Shown here piece by piece: positions 9,670-18,063 of a stretch of 64,000 nt of DNA. Origin of the DNA: Ruegeria sp. EL01. Lineage in GTDB: Bacteria; Pseudomonadota; Alphaproteobacteria; Rhodobacterales; Rhodobacteraceae. How positions within the stretch are numbered: position 1 is the stretch's first letter; each line of letters opens with the position of its first letter. Location of the stretch: NCBI RefSeq assembly GCF_900313035.1, contig NZ_OMPS01000026.1, forward strand, positions 1-64,000, read 5' to 3'. Made by a program: the position numbers and the translations under genes. The notes below the pieces were generated by a model. It was not told the origin of the DNA. It did not search any database and saw only the letters and a program-made list of their open reading frames with translations.

Positions 9670-11490
9670 ATGCCTTCACCAGAATACAACAAAGCCGAAA
9701 TTGTTCGGCGCACCGGGCATACCCTTTCCACAATATCTAGCCTGATTGATGGCCACGACATCATCTCGTTTGATGTGTTTGGAACGCTGCTTGCACGTTA
9801 CGCGCTGAGCGCGGCGGATGTTTACGGATATTTGGAGAAAAAATTTGACGTCACTGGTTTTTGTTCAGCCCGGCGGAAAGCTGAACGGCTTGCTCGGCGT
9901 CGGTTTGGGTCCGACGAAGCTCCTGAGGTTAGCCTAGAAGAGATTTACGACGTGCTTTCGGTTCTCTTCCCAGGCCACGGAGTGAAACCCGAAGACGAGT
10001 TACTGGCGGAAGAAAAGTTCAGCTATGCGGATTCCGTCATTGGATTGATTCTTGAGATTGCTCGGCAAAAGGGCAAGCGAGTGATCGGTCTGAGCGATTC
10101 ATATTTGAGCAAGACCCAGGCCGCCCGACTGCTTGAGACGAACGGGATTGAACTGGATGAGCAGTATGCCTCTTGTGATCACCGCCGTGATGGGCTTGGA
10201 AAATTCAATGGGCGTATTTTTTCCTTCATGATCAAAGAGGAACGCACCGCGCCGCACCGTATCCTCCATTTTGGTGCTGACCTGGTCGCGGATGTCGAAA
10301 ATGCACTTGCTTGCGGTATCCTTGCGGTGCATGTGAAGCCGCTCCCGGACTGTCTGCGGCAGGGCGATATCCCATTCAGCAATGCTGGTATCGGAGAGGC
10401 CACCTTAACCACCAACTTGATCCGGGGCCATATCGCGGCTCGCCTTCCACATGTCGATCCAGAGGAAGCCGATCTCTACGCTTACGGCTTCAACATGGGC
10501 GGACCCTTGTTACTTGGTTTTTGCAACTACATCTCACAGCGTGCGAACCAAGACGGTGTTGATCAGATACTGTTATCTCAACGCGCCGGGTATGTCGTCG
10601 AACAGGCGATTGACATCCTTCAACTTCCGGTTCCTCAGGTTTCGGTTCTAGAGCTGACCGGCTTCAGTCGCGAAGAGCTTTTGGAAGCACCAGCCACAGA
10701 TCACGCCCAACTCAGCGATGAGATAAATAGCCGACTTGATCAGGATCAGAGTATCGCCATCGTGGATGTCGATTGGGACCTGACAGTTTTCAACGTGTTC
10801 GAGAAGCTGATCAATGGGCGCGCGCACGGATATTTCTTGGGGACCAAAACCGGTACGAGCGCCAGCGAACGAGCTTCAGGTTACTTGTTCGGCGGGCCTA
10901 TGACAGCCGACTACGAAGCGACAATCATGCAGTGCACCGAGTTGGTTGAGCTGCTGTTCTCACGTCCAACTTCTGGAGTCTCTAAACTTAGGCCAGTGAC
11001 GGGCGAGCTCACTCCTGCGGATGGAAATGTCATCTCAGCTATGCAAATTAGAAATCTTGCCATGCAGACCGTTCAACGCGGTGCGCTGGATTTCCTTCGT
11101 TTGGTGCATTCTAGGGTGGATGCCCTGGATGCTCAGGAGTTGGTGCACTATAATCAGCTTTGTTTTTCCCGCCTGATATCAGCTCCGACAAATCGTGAGT
11201 ATAGCGCTTTCGAAGGTGTCCCGCATTTCCTCTGTCCGGACCGCGGCATTTGGAGAAATATCGGCCATTTCTGGAACGCTGATGGAAACTCAAACCAGAC
11301 ACTCGCTGATCTTCAGAACATACATCTTCAGCAGTTGCGGAACTATGACTTGCTTCTTCCAGACGCTCTAAAACGTTTGTCATTGCGCGATGATATCGAT
11401 CAGATGGATTGGCGTCGTACGATGTTTCGCCACCCCACGAAAATCTCTTACTGGAACTCAATCCGACGCTATTTGCGGCGGAAAAACTGA
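9670..11490 (+). CDS. HAD-superfamily protein, COG5610-like
   Basis: A 606-residue predicted hydrolase. The N-terminal HAD domain (about 25-235) has motif I FDVFGTLLARY with nucleophile D35, motif II in RVIGLSDSYLS, and motif IV ILHFGADLVADVENA. The C-terminal half aligns by eye with that of the convergent HAD protein at 12278-14266, but where that one reads FLARDG and FDVGWRGS this one reads LLSQRAG and VDVDWDLT, so key positions have changed. GGGGGA ideally placed supports the start. It is 13 nt upstream of a glycosyltransferase gene, probably in one operon. COG5610 proteins occur in polysaccharide clusters, but the substrate is unknown. Confidence 0.8.
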   Translation: MPSPEYNKAEIVRRTGHTLSTISSLIDGHDIISFDVFGTLLARYALSAADVYGYLEKKFDVTGFCSARRKAERLARRRFGSDEAPEVSLEEIYDVLSVLFPGHGVKPEDELLAEEKFSYADSVIGLILEIARQKGKRVIGLSDSYLSKTQAARLLETNGIELDEQYASCDHRRDGLGKFNGRIFSFMIKEERTAPHRILHFGADLVADVENALACGILAVHVKPLPDCLRQGDIPFSNAGIGEATLTTNLIRGHIAARLPHVDPEEADLYAYGFNMGGPLLLGFCNYISQRANQDGVDQILLSQRAGYVVEQAIDILQLPVPQVSVLELTGFSREELLEAPATDHAQLSDEINSRLDQDQSIAIVDVDWDLTVFNVFEKLINGRAHGYFLGTKTGTSASERASGYLFGGPMTADYEATIMQCTELVELLFSRPTSGVSKLRPVTGELTPADGNVISAMQIRNLAMQTVQRGALDFLRLVHSRVDALDAQELVHYNQLCFSRLISAPTNREYSAFEGVPHFLCPDRGIWRNIGHFWNADGNSNQTLADLQNIHLQQLRNYDLLLPDALKRLSLRDDIDQMDWRRTMFRHPTKISYWNSIRRYLRRKN

Positions 11491-11503
11491 CTGAGGTCGG
11501 CAA

Positions 11504-12265
11504 ATGAACAACTCGAATAAAGATCCGTTGCAGATCTTCGTTCCGTATGTGAATGAAAAAATGGCGACCGACTTCTTTCAGAAGAACTCGAATTTGTCAG
11601 GGCAGAGCATTCATCTGATAGACAATCGCGAACGGGCTGCCGGGTTGCCGCAAATCTACAACGAAATAATTGAGAAGCGCCTGGAAGAAGACGCGTGGCT
11701 CTTCTTTGTTCACGAGGACTTCGAAGTACAGGGTGAATTGTTCAGTACCGAAAACCTGGCAAAAGAAGCCGTGTACGGCACCTTCGGTGTAAAGATGGAT
11801 GGACACGAACCGAACGCGTTTGGCCAACATAGATGCAGTGAAAAAAATGGCTTAAAAGTTCTTTCTGTTGGCCTTCCTGTAACTGCTCTTACCTGGGTCG
11901 AAACTCTGGATTGCGTAGCCGTTCTGCTGCATACGCAGCTTCTGCGGGACAGGCCCGGCTTGCGATTTGACGAGAATCTGACATTCGATCTCTACGCGGA
12001 AGACCTCTGTATCAATGCCCAGGAGAATTTCGGCATTCCGGTCTTAGTTGTTCCGCTTGAATTTCAGCACTACTCAAAAGGATTTGTCACCGACAGGTAT
12101 TGGCGCGGAATAAAGTATCTTGGCGACAAGTATCCAGACGTCGGCGTTCCAGGAAGCTGTTCGTTTATTGGAGGCAAAGCGACAGAGCTGGAAAAGCACT
12201 TTGTCTACGACATTCCGGCCAACACAAAGAAACGTCGTGACCGCGAGGTTAAAACCGCCCGCTGA
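11504..12265 (+). CDS. StrF-like glycosyltransferase (GT-A fold, GT2-like)
   Basis: A 253-residue protein resembling the PF13712 (StrF-type) glycosyltransferases. It has the central block WLFFVHEDFEV in the place of the DxD-containing strand, and the later acidic stretch FDLYAEDLCINAQ followed by VPLEFQHYSKG, which in this family lines the acceptor site. There is no signal peptide or membrane segment. A GAGG is 7 nt before the ATG. The gene follows the first HAD gene closely and runs convergently into the second, so a role in building or decorating the local polysaccharide is inferred. Donor and acceptor are unknown. Confidence 0.75.
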   Translation: MNNSNKDPLQIFVPYVNEKMATDFFQKNSNLSGQSIHLIDNRERAAGLPQIYNEIIEKRLEEDAWLFFVHEDFEVQGELFSTENLAKEAVYGTFGVKMDGHEPNAFGQHRCSEKNGLKVLSVGLPVTALTWVETLDCVAVLLHTQLLRDRPGLRFDENLTFDLYAEDLCINAQENFGIPVLVVPLEFQHYSKGFVTDRYWRGIKYLGDKYPDVGVPGSCSFIGGKATELEKHFVYDIPANTKKRRDREVKTAR

Positions 12266-12277
12266 GTGGTCCTGCGG

Positions 12278-14266
12278 TTATAGCTTGATCTTCTTTCTTT
12301 TGCGCAAAACGAATTTTAGCCAAGCGAATGTTACAGGATTGAGATGGGCGCCATAAGCGGCGCGCCAGCGACTATTCTTTGCATTGCGATAATGCGTATT
12401 AAACTCACCAATTCGTGTCAGGCTTTCACCAGCAGAGTCGCCGACACCGGCAAACACCCTAACATTCTTGAAGCGGATGGCGTCCTGACGATGCGGCTTA
12501 CTCAAGAATTGCCGCATGTCCAGTTCATCCTTTGGATCTGTATACTTGGCCAATGAATCCGCTGGTATCGCTTGCAGAACGGATGAGATCGCACGCAATG
12601 CGGCATCTTGAATACGCGCGGCGCGCTGAAGGTTTTTGGCCTCCGAGTCGCTTACATCTGACAAATCCCAAGACATCTTGCCGGTTTCGTCTTCGCGAAT
12701 TCGCAACAGACTCCCATGGTCTGCCGAGCAAACAAACTCGACAATATCACGAAATTCATCGAACCAAGGTTGCTTAAAAACTGGCAACCCATTGGATGTT
12801 GCGTAGCTTTCATATTCGAGACCGTTGCGTTGAAGTATTGATGTCGCGTGCTTGCTTGTTCCGAAGTACAGCCCAAAGATATGCGCGTCTTTGTCAACGA
12901 TCTCGCATATTGAGCGCTGAAGACTGCCGCGCCAGCCGACGTCAAATGTCGCGGTCTTGGTGCCAGCGGGAAAGGCAGTACGATAGTATTTGGTCAGCAC
13001 GGATCGTTCGTGCTCGAAAGATCGATAGAAAGTATCAGGGTTTTCTTTCAGTAGGCCTAGCGCTGCTTTTCTTTCTTTTCGCGACAGTTTTTCGGTGCCA
13101 ACAAAGCCATGGCTGTCGAACAACGCCTGAAGCTTCGGCCCCCCCGATATCTTCTCGATGAAGTCATTTATTGTGTCAGACCCCTCCAAAGTGGCGTGGA
13201 ACATCCCGCCCATCGTTTCAGAGTCCAGAACGGTAAATGGCAATGTTAGCAGCCGCCGCGAAGCCGCCACGTATTGAGTTTCATATCCATCCGGCCACAA
13301 TAGTTCAAAAGCCGCTTTCGGAAACATGCCGTCGCGTGCAAGAAATGCAATGCGCGAAATGTTTCTCTTGTCCAGTTCCTGTTTCGCCCAAATCAGCAGC
13401 GACGTGATCAAAGGTGCGACCATAAGCGCGCCGAATGCCTCAAAATACTGATCTTCGGACAAAGTCCGGAAGTCCAGCTTGTCTGAGTCGTAATAATGTG
13501 TTTCCAGGAAGTTCGCCGCAAAGATTTGCGATATCGGGCGCTCTCCTGCAAGCAGTTTAGTATGGCGCTTTGGTTTGGGAGATCTTGAGGGAACGTCTTT
13601 GCTGGCCAGAATCACGTGAGACTGCATGCCAACATGAACGGCCATTTTGCCGTCGGCATGCCGATTGTCACCAACGTGCAGAACTTTGTCATTCGGTACA
13701 CTGAAATGCGCGGCAACGTCGTCGAACAGACTTCCTGTGTGCTTGGTTTTACCTTGCTCATTTGAGACGAAGACACGTTCCCAGCCGGTTATGCCTTTTG
13801 CCTGCAAAACCCGTTCAAGAAAGTCCTGCGGTAGATACATGTCCGACGTAATGACAAATCGTTTGTTCGTTTCCTGTACGTGGGCAACCAACTTGCTGCC
13901 GAAGCTCGTTGCGTGAAGCAGGTCCATTTCAGTTTCAAGTTCAAGCCGCTTAATCTGCTCAGATTCTTGATGGCTGCAATTCGTCAACTGCCTGAAACAA
14001 TTGTAAATTTCATCGAGATAAACATCTTCCCGATTCTTATTCGTAGCGTCTTCACGCGCCAAATTTTCGGCTGCTACCCGGTAGTCTTTAAAAAACTCAG
14101 TTACCCGTATTACCGGATCCTGAGTTGACATGAAACTGAATGCGTCGACAGGAGATCTGCAGTGCCGAAACAGTACCGTGTCAAAAATATCTACAGATAG
14201 GAAATCGTATGTTCCAATCTTTTCAAACGCCTGGTCACTAGGAGACACGTTGATAGTCTTGTGCAT
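12278..14266 (-). CDS. HAD-superfamily protein, COG5610-like (second copy)
   Basis: A 662-residue homologue of the protein at 9670-11490. The HAD domain covers about 15-225: motif I SVDIFDTVLFRH (D26), motif II RFVITSDMYLPQ, motif IV VLHVGDNRHADG. The C-terminal domain keeps FLARDGMFPKAAFELL, AASRRLLTLPF and TFDVGWRGSLQRS, the usual second-half motifs of COG5610 proteins. It is convergent with the glycosyltransferase gene, with 12 nt between stops. Two such proteins around one glycosyltransferase suggest they act on the same glycan. The biochemical role is not established from sequence. Confidence 0.8.
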   Translation of the reverse strand: MHKTINVSPSDQAFEKIGTYDFLSVDIFDTVLFRHCRSPVDAFSFMSTQDPVIRVTEFFKDYRVAAENLAREDATNKNREDVYLDEIYNCFRQLTNCSHQESEQIKRLELETEMDLLHATSFGSKLVAHVQETNKRFVITSDMYLPQDFLERVLQAKGITGWERVFVSNEQGKTKHTGSLFDDVAAHFSVPNDKVLHVGDNRHADGKMAVHVGMQSHVILASKDVPSRSPKPKRHTKLLAGERPISQIFAANFLETHYYDSDKLDFRTLSEDQYFEAFGALMVAPLITSLLIWAKQELDKRNISRIAFLARDGMFPKAAFELLWPDGYETQYVAASRRLLTLPFTVLDSETMGGMFHATLEGSDTINDFIEKISGGPKLQALFDSHGFVGTEKLSRKERKAALGLLKENPDTFYRSFEHERSVLTKYYRTAFPAGTKTATFDVGWRGSLQRSICEIVDKDAHIFGLYFGTSKHATSILQRNGLEYESYATSNGLPVFKQPWFDEFRDIVEFVCSADHGSLLRIREDETGKMSWDLSDVSDSEAKNLQRAARIQDAALRAISSVLQAIPADSLAKYTDPKDELDMRQFLSKPHRQDAIRFKNVRVFAGVGDSAGESLTRIGEFNTHYRNAKNSRWRAAYGAHLNPVTFAWLKFVLRKRKKIKL

Positions 14267-14369
14267 CTTACTTTTGAATGCCCTGTCTCACGCTGATTGC
14301 GTTTGCCTGCGATGATGCTCGTTTCAGAGATCGTCAAAATCCCTTAACAACTTCTGGGGGCATTGCCAA

Positions 14370-14602
14370 GTTGTTGACCCATTGATGAGATGTTCTAAGC
14401 CTGCCAAATCATGGCTTCCCCACTGGCCGAGTTTGACGGCGCGGCTCTTCTGGGCCTCACAATCTCACATTGACCCACCATGTTTTGAACCCGCCTTTGG
14501 TGACGCACAGAAGCAGACCCTTTCCGCCGGGGCCTGTGAACCATGTCGTTTTGTCCCCGACCGCGTTTTGACGTTCGAATCTGTGAACTTAATATGCGGC
14601 AT
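14370..14602 (-). pseudogene. Frameshifted integrase N-terminal remnant
   Basis: Read leftward, the start MPHIKFTDSNVKT is typical of DUF4102 integrases. After a frameshift it continues as KTTWFTGPGGKGLLLCVTKG and then FKTWWVNVR, the usual arm-domain strand pattern. A further piece, KSRAVKLGQWGSHDLAGLEH, corresponds to the integrase stretch after that domain. No catalytic domain remains. The fragment lies about 140 nt beyond the 3' end of tRNA-Thr on the same strand, the classic position of an island integrase. Confidence 0.7.
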
Positions 14603-14741
14603 ATCGAGTCCTTGTAAAACCGCGTTCGCTACAAGGTTCACGATACAGCCCAACCCATATCAAACCCAACCAAGAAACAGGTAAGAACCTGAATTTATTA
14701 GGTATATATATTTTGTGGTATTGAAAAATACGCGTTTTGGA

Positions 14742-14817
14742 TGGTGCCCCCACACGGACTCGAACCGCGGACCTACTGATTACAAATCAGTTGCTCTACC
14801 AGCTGAGCTATAGGGGC
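14742..14817 (-). tRNA. tRNA-Thr(TGT)
   Basis: On the minus strand the 76-nt gene folds fully. The acceptor GCCCCTA pairs with TGGGGGC, the D-arm is normal, the anticodon stem ACTGA/TCAGT holds loop TTTGTAA (anticodon TGT), the T-arm is CGCGG-TTCGAGT-CCGTG, and the 3' CCA is encoded. It reads ACA codons. The integrase remnant just beyond its 3' end suggests it served as an integration site. Confidence 0.96.
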
Positions 14818-14992
14818 ACGAGCTGTCGATTACTGTCTCTCGCAAAGGACTGCAAGCCTGATTTTAACTCTAACTTGGGGATTGCCCGATTTCCTGAGAA
14901 AGTGCAGATAATCATTCTATTGAAAATACAGGGTTTACTGTTGAAAGCACGGGCCGTGACGGACCCGGCAAAGCCGTAGGGTGTTTAAGAGA

Positions 14993-15868
14993 ATGCAGGT
15001 TGTTATCCACGCTGGCGCCGCTTTTACCGATGACGGTCAACTGCTGGGGTCCCTTTTGGCGAATAAGGCGGTCCTTGCCCAAACCCGGTCCCTTCCTCTC
15101 GGACCGCGTCACAGCCGGCAGTTCGTAAAAGTGATGTCCGATTCGGTGATCAAAGGCGTGCCGGTCGATGACGCGCAAGAGAATCTGCGCGAGATCTTTC
15201 CCGACGATCTGAATGCCGAGCGCCTGATGATCTCTAGCGACAAGTTCTTCGGGCCCAGGAGAACAGCGCTTCAGCACGGCCAGATCTACCCCTTTGCTGG
15301 CAAGCGAACAGCCTATACCGAAAAGCTGCTTGAAGGGGCCCAAGTCGAACTATTTGTCGGTTTGGTTAATCCAGGCAGTTTCATACCCAAAATTCTGATG
15401 TCACTGCATGAAGACCAAAGGCACGCGATCCTGGGCAGTACCGACCTGAGTTGCCTGAGCTGGTTGAGCATGATCGAAGATCTTGGTGATCTGGCCCCTG
15501 GGGTTCAGCTTACGTTGTGGGAAAACGAAGACACGCCGCTGATTTGGGGAGACATTGTTCGGGCTATGGCGGGACTAGGTGAAGACGTCGCTCTGAAGGA
15601 TGAATATGCGTTGCTTTTGTCGCTTCTCACTGGAACTGGAAAAACCCAGCTTCTGGAACTGATCCAGCAAGGGACCGCAAAGGACAGCCAATCGCTGCGG
15701 GAGGGTTTGGTACAGATTTTTGAGGATCACGCCCAACCCGAGCAGATCGAAGAAGAACTGGATCTGCCGGGTTGGAACACGGAAATCGTCAACGCGTTTT
15801 CGGAACTGTACGAACAAGATCTGGCCAAGATCCGCACGATGCCGAATGTTCGGGTTCTGCAACCGTAA
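14993..15868 (+). CDS. Conserved hypothetical protein
   Basis: A 291-residue soluble protein beginning MQVVIHAGAAFTDDGQLL. I do not recognise a named domain. The N-terminal pattern (a hydrophobic strand followed by HAG), and a later strand ending FVGLVNPGSFIP, faintly recall nucleotide-binding folds such as sulfotransferases, but no 5'-PSB loop is clear. A GTG 12 nt upstream could also start the frame; I prefer the ATG because the sequence begins directly with the predicted first strand. It is convergent with the gapR-like gene, with 17 nt between stops. Function unknown. Confidence 0.7.
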   Translation: MQVVIHAGAAFTDDGQLLGSLLANKAVLAQTRSLPLGPRHSRQFVKVMSDSVIKGVPVDDAQENLREIFPDDLNAERLMISSDKFFGPRRTALQHGQIYPFAGKRTAYTEKLLEGAQVELFVGLVNPGSFIPKILMSLHEDQRHAILGSTDLSCLSWLSMIEDLGDLAPGVQLTLWENEDTPLIWGDIVRAMAGLGEDVALKDEYALLLSLLTGTGKTQLLELIQQGTAKDSQSLREGLVQIFEDHAQPEQIEEELDLPGWNTEIVNAFSELYEQDLAKIRTMPNVRVLQP

Positions 15869-15885
15869 CAAAACGGTTTGCCGGG

Positions 15886-16152
15886 TTACATACCCAACGC
15901 TTCTTTGTACATTTCCAACACCGCCTCTTCTTCGGCAATGTCGTCCTTGTCGCGTTTGCGCAGGGCGATCACCTTGCGCATGACTTTGGTATCGTAACCA
16001 CGAGCCTTGGCTTCGGCCATGACCTCTTTTTGCTGTTCGGCAATATCTTTCTTTTCTGCCTCCAACCGTTCGAGCCGTTCTACAAACTGGCGCAGTTCAC
16101 CAGCTGTCACCCGGTAATTGGCGGCGGCCTGATCTTCGGTCATATCTTCCAT
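15886..16152 (-). CDS. gapR: GapR-family DNA-binding protein (DUF2312 / UPF0335)
   Basis: An 88-residue protein covering the whole DUF2312 family: an N-terminal coiled coil (LRQFVERLERLEAEKKDI) followed by EVMAEAKARGYDTKVMRKVI and KRDKDD. Family members, known from Caulobacter GapR, bind overtwisted AT-rich DNA ahead of replication and transcription forks and support topoisomerase action. Length and motifs match. GGGAGAG 7 nt before the ATG supports the start. It is probably monocistronic. Confidence 0.93.
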   Translation of the reverse strand: MEDMTEDQAAANYRVTAGELRQFVERLERLEAEKKDIAEQQKEVMAEAKARGYDTKVMRKVIALRKRDKDDIAEEEAVLEMYKEALGM

Positions 16153-16315
16153 TTACGTCTCTCCCAGAGGCTGAAATCTGATGCTGTGACATCGGGCAAT
16201 ATGCCGGATACATTGCCGCTGCTCGGGTCGCAAGCACCCAATCCTGGACCGGGCTTGTGCGATCCGGTCTGATCCGCTAAGCGCGGGCGCAGTTTACGGA
16301 CAAAAGTGGGGCACC

Positions 16316-16534
16316 ATGTTCGAATTCATCACCTGGGGCGGCGCCGCCCTGTCACTGGCCGGGCTCGTCGGGCTGATCTGGTGCATCTTTCGCGTGATGA
16401 AAGCGCGCAAGTCCGGCTTGTCAGATGATGAGTTGCGCGCAGTGGTTCAAGGCGTGCTGCCCTGGAATCTGGGTTCGTTGTTTCTTTCCGTGATTGGCTT
16501 GATGCTGGTCATCCTCGGGATCTCCTTTGGATGA
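16316..16534 (+). CDS. Small two-helix inner-membrane protein
   Basis: A 72-residue protein with two predicted membrane helices, about residues 8-27 and 50-70, joined by a charged cytoplasmic-looking loop (RVMKARKSGLSDDELRA). No named family is recognised. Similar small proteins are frequent in Rhodobacteraceae. Only a weak GGGGC precedes the ATG. It is convergent with the next small gene, with 9 nt between stops. Function unknown. Confidence 0.65.
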   Translation: MFEFITWGGAALSLAGLVGLIWCIFRVMKARKSGLSDDELRAVVQGVLPWNLGSLFLSVIGLMLVILGISFG

Positions 16535-16543
16535 CCAACCGGT

Positions 16544-16759
16544 TCAAACCGGCATATTGTCAAAGCGCGCTTCCATAGCGTCTTCACAAAGCGCGGCATC
16601 CAGACGACGCAGGCGTGACGGGACATGCACCCCTTGCCGGCGCATCCGATCAACAACCTTGCTTACGCTGGGCTGCAAAGCCAGACGCGTATCCAGACAC
16701 GCGTTGTGAAGCTTCTGCTCAAGTTGCTCAGCTTCGGAATACAGATTAGCTGTTGTCAT
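16544..16759 (-). CDS. Small hypothetical protein
   Basis: A 71-residue, mostly helical, soluble protein (MTTANLYSEAEQLEQKLHNA at its start). An upstream ATG in frame exists, but GGGAGGA sits 7 nt before the codon at 16757-16759, which decides this start. No domain is recognised. The basic C-terminal half (DRMRRQGVHVPSRLRRLD) could bind nucleic acid or another protein, but that is conjecture. It is divergent from the sulfur-oxidation genes to the right. Confidence 0.6.
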   Translation of the reverse strand: MTTANLYSEAEQLEQKLHNACLDTRLALQPSVSKVVDRMRRQGVHVPSRLRRLDAALCEDAMEARFDNMPV

Positions 16760-16795
16760 AACCATCCTCCCAAGTGGTGTCATTCTGACAGATAT

Positions 16796-16828
16796 AGGTA
16801 ACGAGAATAAGACTCGAATAAGTTACCT
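16796..16828. repeat. Nested inverted repeat in divergent promoter region
   Basis: Outer arms AGGTAAC (16796-16802) and GTTACCT (16822-16828) are perfect inverted repeats. Inner arms CGAG (16802-16805) and CTCG (16813-16816) nest within them. It lies 37 nt upstream of the small leftward gene and could be an operator for it. No regulator is assigned. Confidence 0.45.
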
Positions 16829-16920
16829 TGAAGTTGTGCGGAATCTTGCCGGACATCCTGGCAATTTCCGCGATCAGGCACGGTTTGGCTAAAGTTTAAT
16901 CCGATTTAGTCGAAGCTGCT

Positions 16921-16934
16921 TTGATGGACATCAA
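16921..16934 (+). promoter_or_regulatory. FNR/FnrL-type box upstream of persulfide dioxygenase gene
   Basis: TTGAT-GGAC-ATCAA is a perfect match to the FNR consensus TTGAT-N4-ATCAA, extended to 7-bp arms. A plausible -10, CATATT at 16956-16961, would put the start of transcription near 16968 and the box near -41, the class II activating position. An oxygen-responsive Fnr protein is the expected binder; the regulator itself is not in the window. Confidence 0.7.
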
Positions 16935-17004
16935 AGGTCGGATTGACTTTTGCTTCATATTCCAAGTTTCATAGGTGACCGGAGCTGCCTGAGCGGAGGA
17001 CACC

Positions 17005-17868
17005 ATGACACCTAAAGTGAGAGCTTTTTTTGACGGCCAGACCTTTACGGTTTCCTACGTTGTGCAAGAGCCCGAAGGCAGTGCCTGCGCAATCATCGAC
17101 AGTGTTCTGGATTTTGATCACGCGTCGGGTCGAACAACAACAAATGCTGCGGACAAGGTCGCCGATTATGTCAGATCCGAGGACTTGAAGGTTGAATGGA
17201 TTCTTGAAAGCCACGTCCACGCGGATCACCTGTCTGCTGCCCCATACCTGCAGCAGGAATTGGGCGGCAAAATCGGCATCGGTGCCCAGATCGTTGCCGT
17301 GCAAGACACATTTGGCAAGGTCTTCAATGAGGGCACCGAATTCCAACGTGACGGCAGCCAGTTCGACGCCTTGTTTTCCGAAGGCGACAGCTTTCACATC
17401 GGGCAGATGCGCGGGGATGTTTTGCACACACCCGGGCACACCCCGGCTTGCCTGACCTACGTGATCGGCGATGCGGCATTTGTTGGCGACACTTTGTTCA
17501 TGCCCGATTTCGGAACTGCCCGGTGCGATTTCCCGGGTGGATCATCCACAACGCTGTTCGAATCGATCCAAAAGATACTTGGCTTGCCGGATGACACTCG
17601 GATCTTTGTTGGGCACGATTATAAGGCGCCGGGGCGCGATGAATACGCATGGGAAACCACAGTGGGTGAACAAAAAGCGCTGAACGTCCATATCGGACAA
17701 GGGCGCAGCATCGAAGAATTCGTGGAAATGCGCGATGCCCGAGACGCGACTCTGGCCATGCCGCGCCTGATCTTGCCTTCGCTGCAAGTCAATATGCGCG
17801 CGGGACAAATGCCACCCGCTGACGAACAAGGCGATGTGTTTCTGAAAGTGCCTATCAACAAACTGTAA
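17005..17868 (+). CDS. Persulfide dioxygenase-like metallo-beta-lactamase protein (Blh/ETHE1 type)
   Basis: A 287-residue cytoplasmic MBL-fold enzyme. The metal-binding motif HVHADH lies at about residues 71-76, followed by HTPGHTPACLTY, VGDTLFMPDFGTARCDFPGG and FVGHDYKAPGR, the pattern of ETHE1/Blh persulfide dioxygenases, which oxidise glutathione persulfide to sulfite with O2 at a single Fe(II). A GGAGG 6 nt upstream supports the start. The next gene encodes a DUF442 protein, a frequent partner or fusion of Blh. An FNR-type box sits in the promoter. Sulfide detoxification is the inferred role. No sqr gene is adjacent. Confidence 0.88.
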   Translation: MTPKVRAFFDGQTFTVSYVVQEPEGSACAIIDSVLDFDHASGRTTTNAADKVADYVRSEDLKVEWILESHVHADHLSAAPYLQQELGGKIGIGAQIVAVQDTFGKVFNEGTEFQRDGSQFDALFSEGDSFHIGQMRGDVLHTPGHTPACLTYVIGDAAFVGDTLFMPDFGTARCDFPGGSSTTLFESIQKILGLPDDTRIFVGHDYKAPGRDEYAWETTVGEQKALNVHIGQGRSIEEFVEMRDARDATLAMPRLILPSLQVNMRAGQMPPADEQGDVFLKVPINKL

Positions 17869-18063
17869 TTCTGCTGGCGTGCAGACAGGTTGAACATCAG
17901 GCATACCGGATTCTAAGCAGGCCGGAAATGTTGGCTGTGTTCCGAAACTCGGGCTCGACCTCGGCTTTTATCTCAGCCGGTTGCCTAAAGATTGGCAACA
18001 GCACTTAGCGCAACACTAAGGGTCAAACTGGACAGACCTGCAGACGCGGCCTATGGAAATAGC

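Noticed and set aside
14737..14979. 80-codon frame starting with PTRTRTADLLITNQLL
   Set aside because: It is the antisense translation of tRNA-Thr, a well-known false gene call.
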